64,000 bases of DNA, taken from NCBI GenBank assembly GCA_029945625.1, contig JAQSCW010000051.1:1-64000 (forward strand), given 5' to 3'. The notes below the pieces were generated by a model. It was not told the origin of the DNA. It worked only from the letters and a program-made list of their open reading frames with translations, and made no database searches. This stretch comes from a bacterium (lineage in GTDB: Bacteria; Bacteroidota; Bacteroidia; B-17B0; Aurantibacillaceae). This document shows, piece after piece, positions 54,140-63,942 of this stretch; the first letter of the stretch is position 1; each line of letters opens with the position of its first letter. Both the position numbers and the translations under genes were made by a program.

Positions 54140-56548
54140 ATGGGAAAACAAGAAGGCGCCGCCAAAACAAATAATCTGAGCTTCGAGGCTTTCAAAAAGA
54201 TCGTCCTGGATGATTTCAGATTAGTGAACGAAAGCAGGCAGGCCAGTTTATTGGGGAGGAAAGAAGTTCTCACGGGCAAAGCAAAATTTGGCATTTTTGG
54301 CGACGGTAAGGAAGTAGCCCAGATTGCCTTAAGTAAAGTATTTAGAGACGGAGATTTTAGAAGCGGATATTACCGTGATCAAACTTTTATGTTCGCCATT
54401 GGTGCCCTTACCATCCAACAGTGGTTTGCAGGTCTTTATGGTCATACCAGCCTCGAACACGAACCCATGAGTGCCGGGAGGCAAATGGGAGGTCATTTTG
54501 GAACTCAGAGTTTGAATAACGATGGCACCTTTAAGGATCTGGTGCATCAAAAAAACTCAAGCAGCGATATTTCACCCACGGCGGGACAAATGCCACGATT
54601 GTTAGGCCTGGCCTACGCTTCACATTTTTACAGAATCAATAAAGAACTTCATTACGAACCTTTTACGAAATTCAGTAATAAAGGGAGTGAAGTGGCTTTT
54701 GGTACCATTGGCGACGCCTCTACCAGCGAAGGGTTGTTTTGGGAAACCATCAATGCTGCCGGAGTGCTTCAGGTTCCATTACTTATTAGTGTTTGGGACG
54801 ATGGCCATGGTATTTCCGTTCCTAAAAAGTACCAAACAACCAAAGAAAACATCAGTGAAATATTGAAAGGCTTCCAGCGGGAAAAGGGAACTAATGGTTT
54901 TGAGATCTTGAAGTCAAAGGGTTGGGATTACGCGCACCTTTGTGAAACCTACGAAAAAGCAGTAAAGATTTGTCGCGATGAACACGTGCCCGTGTTGGTG
55001 CATGTAGAAGAAGTAACGCAGCCCCAGGGACACAGTACAAGTGGCTCTCATGAAAGATATAAAAACAAAGAACGCCTCCAGTTTGAGCACGATTTTGATT
55101 GTATTAAACAAATGCGCCAATGGATTCTCACAAATGCGCTCGCAAATGAAGAGGAGTTGGTGAAAATTGAAGAGGAGGCAAAGGAAGCAGTTAAGAACGC
55201 TAAGAGCGCAGCTTGGAACGATTACCTCGAGCCAATAAAAAATGAAGTGAGAGAGGTAGCGGCCTTACTGCAGGTGATAAGTGGCGAAGAAGTGCTTGGT
55301 ATTAAAAAAGAGCTGGAGTCGATCAAAGAGCCCATCCGAAAGGAAATTCATGGAGCAGTAAAACAGGTGTTGCGCCTAACAAGTCATTCAGATTCTTCGG
55401 CGCGTGAGGGCTTAATTGCCTGGCTTAAAGCTGCTAAAATTGAAAATCAGGAACGCTACAGTTCACATTTGTACTCTCAGTCGGCCATGAACGTGCCTAA
55501 TATTGAGCCGGTGGCTATTGAGTACCATGATGAAAAAATGGTAGATGGCAGAGAGATTCTGCGTGAAAATTTTGATGCGATACTAAATAAGCATCCCGAA
55601 GTGATGATCTTTGGAGAAGACTCGGGAAAGATAGGGGGCGTGAATCAGGGACTTGAAGGTCTTCAGGTAAAATATGGAGAACACCGCGTGTTTGATACCG
55701 GAATCCGCGAAGCCACCATCATGGGACAAGCCATCGGACTTTCGATGAGAGGGTTAAGACCCATTGCTGAAATTCAATACCTCGACTATCTGCTTTATGC
55801 ACTCCAACTGATGAGCGACGATTTAGCCACCCTACAATGGCGCACCCGAGGTAAACAAAAAGCACCTGTACTTATTCGCACACGGGGTCACCGCTTAGAA
55901 GGAGTATGGCACAGCGGCTCGCCTATGGGAGTGATCGTAAATGCCTGCCGAGGAATTAATGTATGTGTGCCCCGTAACATGACCATTGCGGCGGGATTCT
56001 ACAATTCGTTGTTGCAAGCCGATGAACCTGCTTTGATTATTGAACCTTTGAACGCCTATCGGTTAAAAGAAAAACTACCCTCCAATTTTGGGGAATTTAA
56101 AGTAGCACTGGGTATTCCCGAAATTCTTACTCAGGGGTCCGATATCACCCTGGTAACTTACGGCAGCACCGTGAGAATTGCTCAGGAAGCCGTGAAGACA
56201 CTTGCCAAACATGGTGTTTCTGTTGAGCTAATCGACGTGCAGACTTTGATCCCCTTCGACGTTCACAAAAGTATTGTTGAATCGGTAAAGAAAACAAATC
56301 GCTTAGTGGTTCTGGATGAAGATGTGCCGGGTGGCGCCAGTGCCTATATTTTACAAAAAGTGATGGAAGAACAAGAGGCCTATAACTACCTCGATGCCGC
56401 GCCACACACCATCGCGTCGAAAGAACACCGACCTGCTTATGGCAGCGATGGGGATTATTTCAGTAAACCTAATGCCGACGATGTGTTTGAGGTTTTATAC
56501 CGAATGATGCGCGAAAGTGCGCCCGATAAATATCCGCTGATTTATTAA
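54140..56548 (+). CDS. Branched-chain 2-oxoacid dehydrogenase E1, alpha and beta fused
   Basis: The 802-residue protein joins two subunits. Residues 1 to about 385 are E1-alpha (ThDP motif GDASTSEGLFWETINAAGVLQVP; DDGHGISVPKKYQ). After a helical linker, residues about 480-802 are E1-beta (IFGEDSGKIGGVNQGLEGLQ; IREATIMGQAIGLSMRGLRP; VVLDEDVPGGASAYILQKV). It decarboxylates branched-chain 2-oxoacids and passes acyl groups to the E2 lipoyl domain. E2 and E3 are not adjacent. The start is ATG at 54140; the upstream frame to 54026 lacks family support. Confidence 0.85.
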   Translation: MGKQEGAAKTNNLSFEAFKKIVLDDFRLVNESRQASLLGRKEVLTGKAKFGIFGDGKEVAQIALSKVFRDGDFRSGYYRDQTFMFAIGALTIQQWFAGLYGHTSLEHEPMSAGRQMGGHFGTQSLNNDGTFKDLVHQKNSSSDISPTAGQMPRLLGLAYASHFYRINKELHYEPFTKFSNKGSEVAFGTIGDASTSEGLFWETINAAGVLQVPLLISVWDDGHGISVPKKYQTTKENISEILKGFQREKGTNGFEILKSKGWDYAHLCETYEKAVKICRDEHVPVLVHVEEVTQPQGHSTSGSHERYKNKERLQFEHDFDCIKQMRQWILTNALANEEELVKIEEEAKEAVKNAKSAAWNDYLEPIKNEVREVAALLQVISGEEVLGIKKELESIKEPIRKEIHGAVKQVLRLTSHSDSSAREGLIAWLKAAKIENQERYSSHLYSQSAMNVPNIEPVAIEYHDEKMVDGREILRENFDAILNKHPEVMIFGEDSGKIGGVNQGLEGLQVKYGEHRVFDTGIREATIMGQAIGLSMRGLRPIAEIQYLDYLLYALQLMSDDLATLQWRTRGKQKAPVLIRTRGHRLEGVWHSGSPMGVIVNACRGINVCVPRNMTIAAGFYNSLLQADEPALIIEPLNAYRLKEKLPSNFGEFKVALGIPEILTQGSDITLVTYGSTVRIAQEAVKTLAKHGVSVELIDVQTLIPFDVHKSIVESVKKTNRLVVLDEDVPGGASAYILQKVMEEQEAYNYLDAAPHTIASKEHRPAYGSDGDYFSKPNADDVFEVLYRMMRESAPDKYPLIY

Positions 56549-56613
56549 AACAAAAAAAATATGTATTTTTGATACCCCACACTAAAACGGTAAGAAATAC
56601 AAAACATCAGAAA

Positions 56614-57204
56614 ATGATAAAAAAGTTAAAAATAACGCTTATATTCTTTTGTCTGGCTGCTATGCAATCCCTCGTGGCTCAATCGGCAAGTTCAGCGAAG
56701 GAACCGGCAAAGGAAGAGGATGAATTCGCTAAGAAAAAAATAGAAACCAAATTGATGGAGGTTATTCCTACAGATTCTGTGGGACCGGCCGATCTCCTAA
56801 AAAGAGCTTCTAAGTGGATGAAAGCGGAAGCGCCTCTCTATAAAATTTCGGGTGTTGGTACTTCTGCCAGCAATGCTGAATGTACTGCCAGTTTTCCGGT
56901 AAAACCAAAAGAAATAAATCCACAAATCGATTTCACCGGAAAGATTACCATGAAGGTGCGCATAGAATGTAAGGCCGGAAAATACCGTTATACCATTTCA
57001 GAGATCAAACACATTAGCAAAAGCGGTGACGCCAACGGAGGCAGTGTTGACAATGTGGTGCCCGAGTGCGGAAGTATGTCCATGGCCGACAATACCTGGA
57101 AAAAACTGAAAGGCGAGGCCTTACGTTGCGCCGGTATTGTGGCTAACGACCTCAAAAACGCCATGGGTGTGATTGCTACCGAAGAGAAAGCAGAAGAGTG
57201 GTGA
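56614..57204 (+). CDS. Exported protein, DUF4468-like (TBP fold)
   Basis: The 196-residue protein has a signal peptide (LIFFCLAAMQSLVAQ), a charged linker (AKEPAKEEDEFAKKKIETKL) and a C-terminal alpha/beta domain: DLLKRASKWMKAEAP, then TGKITMKVRIECKAGKYRYT and EIKHIS. This pattern resembles the DUF4468 TBP-like fold of Bacteroidota. Function unknown. It may be co-transcribed with E1 but the 65-base gap is ambiguous. Confidence 0.6.
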   Translation: MIKKLKITLIFFCLAAMQSLVAQSASSAKEPAKEEDEFAKKKIETKLMEVIPTDSVGPADLLKRASKWMKAEAPLYKISGVGTSASNAECTASFPVKPKEINPQIDFTGKITMKVRIECKAGKYRYTISEIKHISKSGDANGGSVDNVVPECGSMSMADNTWKKLKGEALRCAGIVANDLKNAMGVIATEEKAEEW

Positions 57205-57239
57205 TAGAAAAGCAGCTTACTGCTATTTTAACAAGCTGC

Positions 57240-58511
57240 TTAGTACCCGTATTTGTCTTTCCATAATTTTCTCAATAAAACGCGTTGTTCTTCCTCCCGG
57301 GGATTATTTCCGGGATCGTAATATTTACTACCACTGAGCACATCGGGCAAAAACTCCTGCTCCGCAAAATTATTTTCAAAAGAGTGTGCGTATTTATATT
57401 CTTTCCCGTAATTGAGTTCCTTCATCAGTTTGGTAGGAGCATTTCGCAGTTGAAGGGGAACAGGAAGATCACCTGTTTTATCTACCGCAGCCAAAGCATC
57501 TTCAATGGCCATATAACTTGCATTACTTTTTGCGCTACAGGCCAGATAAGTGACGCATTGGCTTAATATGATCCGCGATTCAGGCATCCCAATCACCGTA
57601 ACAGCATTAAAACAAGTAGAGGCCATCAGCAAGGCATTCGGATTGGCATTCCCAATATCTTCACTGGCAAGAATGAGCATTCGCCGGGCAATAAACAAAG
57701 GATCCTCGCCGCCTTTTAGCATGCGTGCCATATAATACAGAGCAGCATTGGGATCGCTTCCCCTAATAGATTTGATGAAGGCAGAAATAATATCATAATG
57801 TTGCTCGCCGCTCTTATCATATAAAGCCAGGTTCTGCTGAATCACCGATAAAACCAAGTCGTTGGTAATTACAACCGGTTCCGTCTGCACACTGTTAACC
57901 GTTATCTCAAGCGCATTCAATAATTTGCGGGCATCCCCACCACTCACGCGAATCAATGCCTCACACTGCTGTAAATCGATCTGCTTCTTAGACAGAAATT
58001 CATCCCCCGTAATCGCATTGTGCAAAAGATCCATCAGTTCTTTTTCTTCCAGCGCTTTTAATACGTAAACCTGACAACGTGAAAGCAATGCAGGGATCAC
58101 TTCAAAGGAGGGATTTTCGGTAGTGGCACCAATCAACGTCACCACCCCGCGCTCTACCGCTCCCAATAATGAATCCTGCTGTGATTTACTGAAACGATGG
58201 ATCTCATCAATAAATAAAATGGGTTTCTGTTGGTTAAATAGATGAACGTCCCCTGCTTTTTCAATCACCTCACGAACATCTTTAACGCCACTGTTTATAG
58301 CACTCAACATGTGAAAAGGTCTGTTAAGCGCCGTGGCGATAATAAGTGCCAAAGAAGTTTTTCCAACTCCGGGTGGTCCCCATAGAATAAGTGAGGGCAA
58401 TAAATTTTGTTTGATCGCGTTTCTTAAGGCACTGCCTTCCCCTATAATATGGCTCTGACCAACATACTGGTCAAGCGTTTTTGGACGAATGCGTTCGGCA
58501 AGGGGTTGCAT
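57240..58511 (-). CDS. rarA: Replication-associated recombination protein RarA (MgsA)
   Basis: The 423-residue AAA+ protein has [20 protein letters not shown], Walker [11 protein letters not shown], Walker [11 protein letters not shown], sensor [11 protein letters not shown] and the C-terminal tetramerisation region (LAASDIG-type [19 protein letters not shown]). It acts at stalled replication forks. Length is normal. Confidence 0.95.
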   Translation of the reverse strand: MQPLAERIRPKTLDQYVGQSHIIGEGSALRNAIKQNLLPSLILWGPPGVGKTSLALIIATALNRPFHMLSAINSGVKDVREVIEKAGDVHLFNQQKPILFIDEIHRFSKSQQDSLLGAVERGVVTLIGATTENPSFEVIPALLSRCQVYVLKALEEKELMDLLHNAITGDEFLSKKQIDLQQCEALIRVSGGDARKLLNALEITVNSVQTEPVVITNDLVLSVIQQNLALYDKSGEQHYDIISAFIKSIRGSDPNAALYYMARMLKGGEDPLFIARRMLILASEDIGNANPNALLMASTCFNAVTVIGMPESRIILSQCVTYLACSAKSNASYMAIEDALAAVDKTGDLPVPLQLRNAPTKLMKELNYGKEYKYAHSFENNFAEQEFLPDVLSGSKYYDPGNNPREEEQRVLLRKLWKDKYGY

Positions 58512-58586
58512 CTTTCTTAATTATATTTAACGGTTAAGTAACCAATAATTTCCTACTTTTAGCGATCAAAATATCCACAAAATTAG

Positions 58587-59150
58587 ATGAAGAAGAAAAA
58601 AATATCACTTATAAATGCACTGGCCCTCTTGGTTGTTTTATTCACAATGCTTTCATTTTCAGGCGAGAAGGATCCGCTTCACAAGCGTGTATTTAACATC
58701 AGCCTCGATGAATTGAAAGATGGAGTGCCGGGCAAGAAAGTGATTGCCGACAAACTCTATTTTAAAGATGGAAAAGTGTTTAGTGATTTTCTGGACAAAA
58801 AATTCGGTTACCAATGGATTCGCTACAGGATCAATAAGGACTCAATTTACATCGACTCCACCGACGTTGAAGTGCGCTATTTACAAGTGGAAGCATCGTC
58901 CACCAATTCCGATAACCAAACGGTGACAATTGAATTTGAGTCGCTGGAATGGGACCTGGATGGGGTTATCAAAATCACGAAGAACGATAAGATCAAGCGG
59001 TACTTTGATTTTGTAGGCCGTGAAAAAGGTGGCAAACCAAAGAAAGTGAAAGTGAAAAAAGGCACTAAAGTAGTAGAGATCATTCGCCCGGGAGAAGAAG
59101 CCAAAAAAGTACACGAAGAAACAATTGAAGTCCCTAAAGATAAAAAATAA
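58587..59150 (+). CDS. Exported basic protein of unknown function
   Basis: The 187-residue product has an N-terminal signal or anchor (ISLINALALLVVLFTMLSFS), a beta-rich body (LYFKDGKVFSDFLDKKFGYQ; YLQVEASSTNSDNQTVTIEF; WDLDGVIKITKND), and a lysine-rich tail (KPKKVKVKKGTKVVEIIRPG). I do not recognise the family. It ends 6 bases before msrA, so one transcript is likely and it may work in the envelope together with the MsrA lipoprotein. Confidence 0.65.
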   Translation: MKKKKISLINALALLVVLFTMLSFSGEKDPLHKRVFNISLDELKDGVPGKKVIADKLYFKDGKVFSDFLDKKFGYQWIRYRINKDSIYIDSTDVEVRYLQVEASSTNSDNQTVTIEFESLEWDLDGVIKITKNDKIKRYFDFVGREKGGKPKKVKVKKGTKVVEIIRPGEEAKKVHEETIEVPKDKK

Positions 59151-59156
59151 CGGCTC

Positions 59157-59876
59157 ATGAAATTTTTTATGCATAAATCAAGTGTTATTAAAGCCGCTGT
59201 GACCCTTGTTACAGTTGTTTTTTTTATGACTGCCTGTGGGCAAAATAAACTAATCTCAAATCCCGGAAAAATGACGTCAGAAAATTCTAAAAAGCCCAAT
59301 GCGGAACAGCTTGCATCCGATCAGGTTCCTTCAAACGAAAGCACACGCGACACTGCAACTTTTGGAGCCGGTTGTTTTTGGTGTGTGGAAGCAGTTTTTC
59401 AACGTCTTAATGGCGTATTGAGTATTACCAGTGGTTATAGCGGAGGCTTTGTTAAAAATCCCTCTTACAAAGAAGTCTGCGCAGGTACCACAGGCCACGC
59501 CGAGGTTTGCCGTATCGTGTACGATAAAAGTAAAATTAGTTTTGACGAATTACTTGAGGTGTTTTGGAAAACGCATGATCCCACAACAATGAACAGGCAG
59601 GGGAATGATTTTGGAACCCAATACCGTTCGGCTATTTTCTACCACACTGCCGAACAAAAGCAGATCGCCGAAAAATACAAAGCAGAGCTAAATGCGGCTA
59701 AGGCCTATCCAAATCCTATTATCACCGAAATCGTCGCGTTCACAAATTATTATCCGGCGGAAGACTATCATCAGAATTATTACAATCAAAATGGGACACA
59801 GGGTTATTGCCAGTTTGTAATTCAACCTAAATTGGAAAAATTTGAAAAAGTGTTTAAGGATAAATTGAAACACTAA
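59157..59876 (+). CDS. msrA: Peptide-methionine (S)-S-oxide reductase, lipoprotein form
   Basis: The 239-residue protein has a lipoprotein signal (VVFFMTACGQ, Cys27), a linker, and an MsrA domain: ATFGAGCFWCVEAVFQRL with the catalytic Cys of GCFWC, TGHAEVCRIVYD, FWKTHDPTTMNRQGNDFGTQ and YHQNYYNQN. It repairs oxidised methionine, here in the periplasm or on the outer membrane. MsrB is not fused. Confidence 0.95.
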   Translation: MKFFMHKSSVIKAAVTLVTVVFFMTACGQNKLISNPGKMTSENSKKPNAEQLASDQVPSNESTRDTATFGAGCFWCVEAVFQRLNGVLSITSGYSGGFVKNPSYKEVCAGTTGHAEVCRIVYDKSKISFDELLEVFWKTHDPTTMNRQGNDFGTQYRSAIFYHTAEQKQIAEKYKAELNAAKAYPNPIITEIVAFTNYYPAEDYHQNYYNQNGTQGYCQFVIQPKLEKFEKVFKDKLKH

Positions 59877-59910
59877 GATTTTGTTAACCCGGTGAATAGT
59901 TGCCGTCCTC

Positions 59911-59936
59911 AAAAAAAAGCGCAGATACCTCCGCGC
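59911..59936 (-). terminator. Terminator of efp
   Basis: On the minus strand GCGCGGA-GGTA-TCTGCGC (one G-T pair) followed by eight T. It also lies 35 bases past msrA on the other strand. Confidence 0.7.
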
Positions 59937-59960
59937 CAATTTTTAATTTTCAATTCTTAA

Positions 59961-60524
59961 TTATTTCTTAATCCTCTCCACATACTCCCCGGTACGTGTA
60001 TCAATCTTCACCCAATCACCTTCATTTACAAACAAAGGCACACGAATTTCAGTTCCGGTGTCGATCTTAGCCGGCTTAAGTGTATTGGTAGCGGTATCAC
60101 CTTTTAAACCCGGCTCGGTATATGAAATTTGCGCTTCAATAAAAGTAGGCGCTTCAGCCAAAATGGCTTCGTCGCCTTCAAAACTGATTTTCACTTCCAT
60201 TCCTTCTTTTAAAAATCTTCCGCTGTCACCAAACATGATTAAAGGTATATGCACCTGCTCGTAATTGCTGGTGTCCATTACCACTGCAAATTCGCCTTCG
60301 GCATAGATATATTGCATTTGTTTGTATTCCACCCGCACAATCTCTACACCTTCACCACTCCTAAATCGGTTCTCGGTTTGTTTACCATTTTTCAGGTTCT
60401 TCATTTTTGCCTGATAAAAGGCGCGTAAATTTCCAGGGGTGCGGTGCTGGTACTCCATAATTTGAACTAGTTCGCCGTTGAAGCGAATGATCGATCCCAC
60501 ATTAATATCGCCTGTGTCTGCCAT
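59961..60524 (-). CDS. efp: Elongation factor P
   Basis: The 187-residue protein has the three beta-barrel domains of EF-P, which rescues ribosomes stalled at polyproline. The tip loop of domain I reads TPGNLRAF: Asn32 takes the place of the modified Lys or Arg, so the known EpmAB and EarP modifications cannot apply. The C-terminal signature is GDTATNTLKPAKIDTGTEIR. It lies 54 bases downstream of accA on the same strand. Confidence 0.95.
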   Translation of the reverse strand: MADTGDINVGSIIRFNGELVQIMEYQHRTPGNLRAFYQAKMKNLKNGKQTENRFRSGEGVEIVRVEYKQMQYIYAEGEFAVVMDTSNYEQVHIPLIMFGDSGRFLKEGMEVKISFEGDEAILAEAPTFIEAQISYTEPGLKGDTATNTLKPAKIDTGTEIRVPLFVNEGDWVKIDTRTGEYVERIKK

Positions 60525-60578
60525 TTCTTAACTTATTTATATGATTAATTTTCTTCGGTTACGTTTCCAATTTGTTTC

Positions 60579-61541
60579 TTATTCACTTAGGTCATGCACC
60601 ACGCCCATAGCCGAAAACTTTTCGATGCGCTGCTCAATACGCTTGTTGGTGCTTATTTTGGTGAGTGCTTTTAGTTGTTTCAATACTTCAGCTTTCACAA
60701 TATTAAAGGTCTCTTCATGATTGCGATGCGCACCGCCCAAGGGTTCAGGAATCACCCCATCAATCAAGCCGTTTTTGTTCATGTCGTAAGAAGTTAATTT
60801 TAGGGCTTCTGCTGCTTGTTCTTTGAAGTTCCAGCTTCTCCACACAATAGAAGAACATGATTCGGGTGAGATCACAGAATACCAGGTGTTCTCCAGCATC
60901 AGCACTCTATCGCCAATCCCAATTCCCAAGGCTCCTCCGCTGGCTCCTTCGCCAATAATGATACAAATAACAGGTACCTTGAGTTGCACCATTTCAAGTA
61001 AGTTTCTAGCAATGGCTTCTCCTTGTCCGCGCTCTTCTGCCTCTAATCCGGGATAAGCACCGGGGGTATCAATAAAAGTGACTATTGGTTTATTGAATTT
61101 CTCAGCCATTTTCATTAAGCGGAGAGCTTTGCGGTAACCCTCGGGATTTGCCATACCAAACCTGCGGATCTGACGCATCTTGGTATTGATCCCTTTTTGC
61201 TGACCAATGAACATCACCGTTTGTCCGTCTACATCACCAAAACCACCCACCATGGCCTTGTCATCTCCCACGGTGCGGTCGCCATGCAGTTCAATAAAGG
61301 TTTTATTGGTGAGGTGCTGAATATAAGCGAGTGTATAAGGTCTTTCGGGGTGCCGACTCACCTGCACGCGTTGCCAAGCTGTTAAATTCGAATATATTTC
61401 CCGTGTTTTGTCGTTGATATGCTCTTCCAACTCCTTTATCTTGTCGCTGAGGTCTACTTTGCTTTTTGATGCAACTTCCTTCAGTTTAATGATCTCCTCT
61501 TCAAGGTCCTGAATGGGTTTTTCAAAATCCAAATACGTCAT
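60579..61541 (-). CDS. accA: Acetyl-CoA carboxylase carboxyltransferase, alpha subunit
   Basis: The 320-residue crotonase-fold subunit has the N-terminal coiled coil ([20 protein letters not shown]), [13 protein letters not shown]-like motif [49 protein letters not shown] and [17 protein letters not shown]. It transfers CO2 from biotin to acetyl-CoA with AccD, which is not in the window; accB and accC are 40 kb away. Confidence 0.95.
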   Translation of the reverse strand: MTYLDFEKPIQDLEEEIIKLKEVASKSKVDLSDKIKELEEHINDKTREIYSNLTAWQRVQVSRHPERPYTLAYIQHLTNKTFIELHGDRTVGDDKAMVGGFGDVDGQTVMFIGQQKGINTKMRQIRRFGMANPEGYRKALRLMKMAEKFNKPIVTFIDTPGAYPGLEAEERGQGEAIARNLLEMVQLKVPVICIIIGEGASGGALGIGIGDRVLMLENTWYSVISPESCSSIVWRSWNFKEQAAEALKLTSYDMNKNGLIDGVIPEPLGGAHRNHEETFNIVKAEVLKQLKALTKISTNKRIEQRIEKFSAMGVVHDLSE

Positions 61542-61692
61542 ATTTTTCGAACATTAGTTAGGGCGCAAAGATAGAAATTTTTAAAAAACGAGACTTCTTT
61601 TGTTTCTCATGCAACCGCTTGATTCACAATAACAAAGCCCGAATTAGTAAAAATCAGTAGGCCCCCTTGGAGTTTTATAACCCAGGTATAGC

Positions 61693-61723
61693 TTGCACAA
61701 ACGGCAAATATGTGCTATCTTTA
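61693..61723 (+). promoter_or_regulatory. Possible promoter of the di-haem peroxidase gene
   Basis: TTG at 61693-61695, 20 bases, TATCTTTA at 61716-61723 (one mismatch to TAnnTTTG). The ATG is 12 bases downstream. Confidence 0.45.
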
Positions 61724-61735
61724 AATGATTGCAAC

Positions 61736-62782
61736 ATGAAACTAGTTCACTCCTTCGCATTCCTTTTCCTAACGCCTGTTCTTTTTTCGTGTTTGCAAGT
61801 GGATCCCAAAATTGAGATGCCTTTGCCGGCTGATCATCTAATTCAAACTATTCCCGAAGGCTGGCCCCAACCCGTTTATCAATTTGAAAACAATCCCATT
61901 ACCGAAAACCGCTTTATACTGGGACGGTATTTATTTTATGAGCGCCTTCTGAGCAGCAATAATACGATTAGTTGCGGCTCCTGTCACCAAAATTTTACCG
62001 CGTTCGCCAATGCCGATCATGCCGTGAGTCATGGCATAAATAATCTCACCGGCAAACGCAATTCGCCTTCAATTTTTAACGTGGCCTGGCATCCGGCATT
62101 TATGCACGATGGTGGCATCAATCATATTGAAGTGCAGCCTCTGGCACCCATCCAGAATCCGGTAGAAATGGGAGAAAAGATCACTCACGTGGTAGAGAAA
62201 TTGCAGGCCTCTGAAAAATATCGGAATTTATTTACATTGGCTTATGGAGACGATTCGGTAACCACACAGCGCATGTTTTGGTCCATGGCACAATTCATGG
62301 GATTAATGTTGTCTTCCGAAAGTAAATACGACCGCTTTAAACGGCATGAAGAAGAGCTTACAGCTCAGGAATTAAGGGGCTATAATCAGTTTGTTGAAAA
62401 ATGCAGCTCCTGCCACAAAGAGCCTTTAATGTCGGATTTTAAGTACCGTAATAATGGTGTAGCAATTAGTCCAATTTATCAGGACAGCGGACGTTACCGC
62501 ATTACCAAACAACCCGGCGATCTCTATAAATTTAAAACACCTAGTTTAAGGAACATTGCCCTCACCAAACCATATATGCACGATGGTCGTTATGCAACAC
62601 TCGAACAATGCCTCGATCATTATACCAATGGCATCAAGAACTTAACCAACCTCGATCCCTCCCTCACAACAGGCATCCCCCTGAGTCCCGAGCAGAAAAA
62701 AGACATTATTGTTTTTCTGAATACACTTACTGACTTTAATTTTATTGCCGATAAACGATTTTCTGACCCTAATTATAATTAA
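61736..62782 (+). CDS. Di-haem cytochrome c peroxidase / MauG-family lipoprotein
   Basis: The 348-residue lipoprotein (LFSC, Cys19) has two haem motifs, CGSCH (in ISCGSCHQNFTAFANADHAVSHG) and CSSCH (in EKCSSCHKEPLMSDF). The MauG/CcpA blocks FNVAWHPAFMHDGGINHIEV and TPSLRNIALTKPYMHDGRY are also present. Such proteins reduce peroxide or oxidise partner proteins in the periplasm. The start is ATG at 61736; the longer frame lacks a signal. The next gene follows after one base. Confidence 0.9.
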   Translation: MKLVHSFAFLFLTPVLFSCLQVDPKIEMPLPADHLIQTIPEGWPQPVYQFENNPITENRFILGRYLFYERLLSSNNTISCGSCHQNFTAFANADHAVSHGINNLTGKRNSPSIFNVAWHPAFMHDGGINHIEVQPLAPIQNPVEMGEKITHVVEKLQASEKYRNLFTLAYGDDSVTTQRMFWSMAQFMGLMLSSESKYDRFKRHEEELTAQELRGYNQFVEKCSSCHKEPLMSDFKYRNNGVAISPIYQDSGRYRITKQPGDLYKFKTPSLRNIALTKPYMHDGRYATLEQCLDHYTNGIKNLTNLDPSLTTGIPLSPEQKKDIIVFLNTLTDFNFIADKRFSDPNYN

Positions 62783-62783
62783 A

Positions 62784-63152
62784 ATGAAGACACCATACGT
62801 CGTATTTGCACTTGGCTTGCTCTTGTTTTTTGGCTCCTGCAAGAAAAATCAATTAGGGGGTAAATCAACCGTGCGAGGACAGGTAGCGCATCACGAAAAG
62901 ATGATTCCCTTTGCCAGAGTATTTATTAAATTCAATGCCAAAGAATTTCCCGGGAGCGATACCAGTATTTATGACTCCAGGATTACAACCGGTGCCGATG
63001 CCAGCTACACATTTAACTGCTATAAGGGAGATTATTATTTGTATGCTTTTGGTTACGACGATGCTATATTAAAAAACGTAAAAGGAGGTTTGCCGCTTAA
63101 AGTACGCACAAATGAAAATATTACTGCTAATTTAGCAGTGACGGAAGATTAA
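62784..63152 (+). CDS. Small lipoprotein with carboxypeptidase-regulatory-like fold
   Basis: The 122-residue product (FFGSCKK, Cys19) has STVRGQVAHHEKMIPFARVFIKFN, then TTGADASYTFNCYKGDYYLYAFGYDD, the pattern of a Ser/Thr-rich CarboxypepD_reg beta-sandwich. It follows the peroxidase with a 1-base gap, so the two are co-transcribed, and may assist it at the outer membrane. Function unknown. Confidence 0.7.
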   Translation: MKTPYVVFALGLLLFFGSCKKNQLGGKSTVRGQVAHHEKMIPFARVFIKFNAKEFPGSDTSIYDSRITTGADASYTFNCYKGDYYLYAFGYDDAILKNVKGGLPLKVRTNENITANLAVTED

Positions 63153-63166
63153 CTTACAGAGGAATT

Positions 63167-63934
63167 GTGTCAATTAAAGTAACATTTTTAGGAACGGGAA
63201 CTTCGCAGGGAGTGCCGCTAATTGCCTGCGCTTGCGATGTGTGCACCAGTGAGGATGTGCGGAACAAACGCTTGCGTTCATCGGTACTCATCGAAACTGC
63301 CAAGACCCGAATTGTCATCGATTCGGGTCCCGATTTTCGACAACAACTTCTTCGCGAAAAAATAAACCGGCTCGATGCGGTATTATTTACGCACGAGCAC
63401 AAAGATCATATTGCGGGTCTCGACGAAGTAAAAGCATTTAATTTTTTGAACAAGATGCGAATGCCCGTGTTTGCTTCGCAGCGCGTGCAACAGGCTCTTA
63501 AACGAGAGTTTCATTATATTTTTGCCAACGAAAAATATCCCGGCATCCCCGAAGTAGATCTTTACGATGTAGAAAATGAAACGTTTTCAATTGGTGATTT
63601 GGTGATCGAACCTATTAACGTCATGCACTATAAATTGCCTGTGAAAGCCTATCGCGTAAGGGATTTTGCCTATGTGACCGATGCCAACTTTATTTCTGAA
63701 GCCGAAAAACAAAAACTTAGAAATCTAAATGTATTGGTATTGAATTCGCTGCGAAAGGAAGCGCATATTTCTCATTTTAAGTTCGACGAAGCCGTTGCCC
63801 TTGTTAAGGAACTGAAACCAAGAAAGGCGTATTTCACTCATATTTCGCATCAGCTCGGCTTACATACCGAGGTGAACGCCGAACTTCCTTCAAACATTGA
63901 ACTGGCCTTTGATGGGTTGCAACTCATTGTTTAG
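63167..63934 (+). CDS. MBL-fold metallohydrolase (PhnP-like)
   Basis: The 255-residue enzyme has VTFLGTGTSQGVPLIACACDVC, with a Cys pair (C..C at about 21-24) as in PhnP. Metal-binding motif FTHEHKDHIAGLDEV (HxHxDH), then DSGPDFRQQLL and THISHQLGLH. PhnP-like proteins are cyclic phosphodiesterases; substrate here not known. It starts with GTG at 63167, 14 bases after the lipoprotein gene. Confidence 0.9.
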   Translation: MSIKVTFLGTGTSQGVPLIACACDVCTSEDVRNKRLRSSVLIETAKTRIVIDSGPDFRQQLLREKINRLDAVLFTHEHKDHIAGLDEVKAFNFLNKMRMPVFASQRVQQALKREFHYIFANEKYPGIPEVDLYDVENETFSIGDLVIEPINVMHYKLPVKAYRVRDFAYVTDANFISEAEKQKLRNLNVLVLNSLRKEAHISHFKFDEAVALVKELKPRKAYFTHISHQLGLHTEVNAELPSNIELAFDGLQLIV

Positions 63935-63942
63935 AATAATAG

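Noticed and set aside
63121-63140. TTACTGCTAA/TTAGCAGTGA palindrome as another cassette site
   Set aside because: It lies inside a coding region, is short and has no box sequence.
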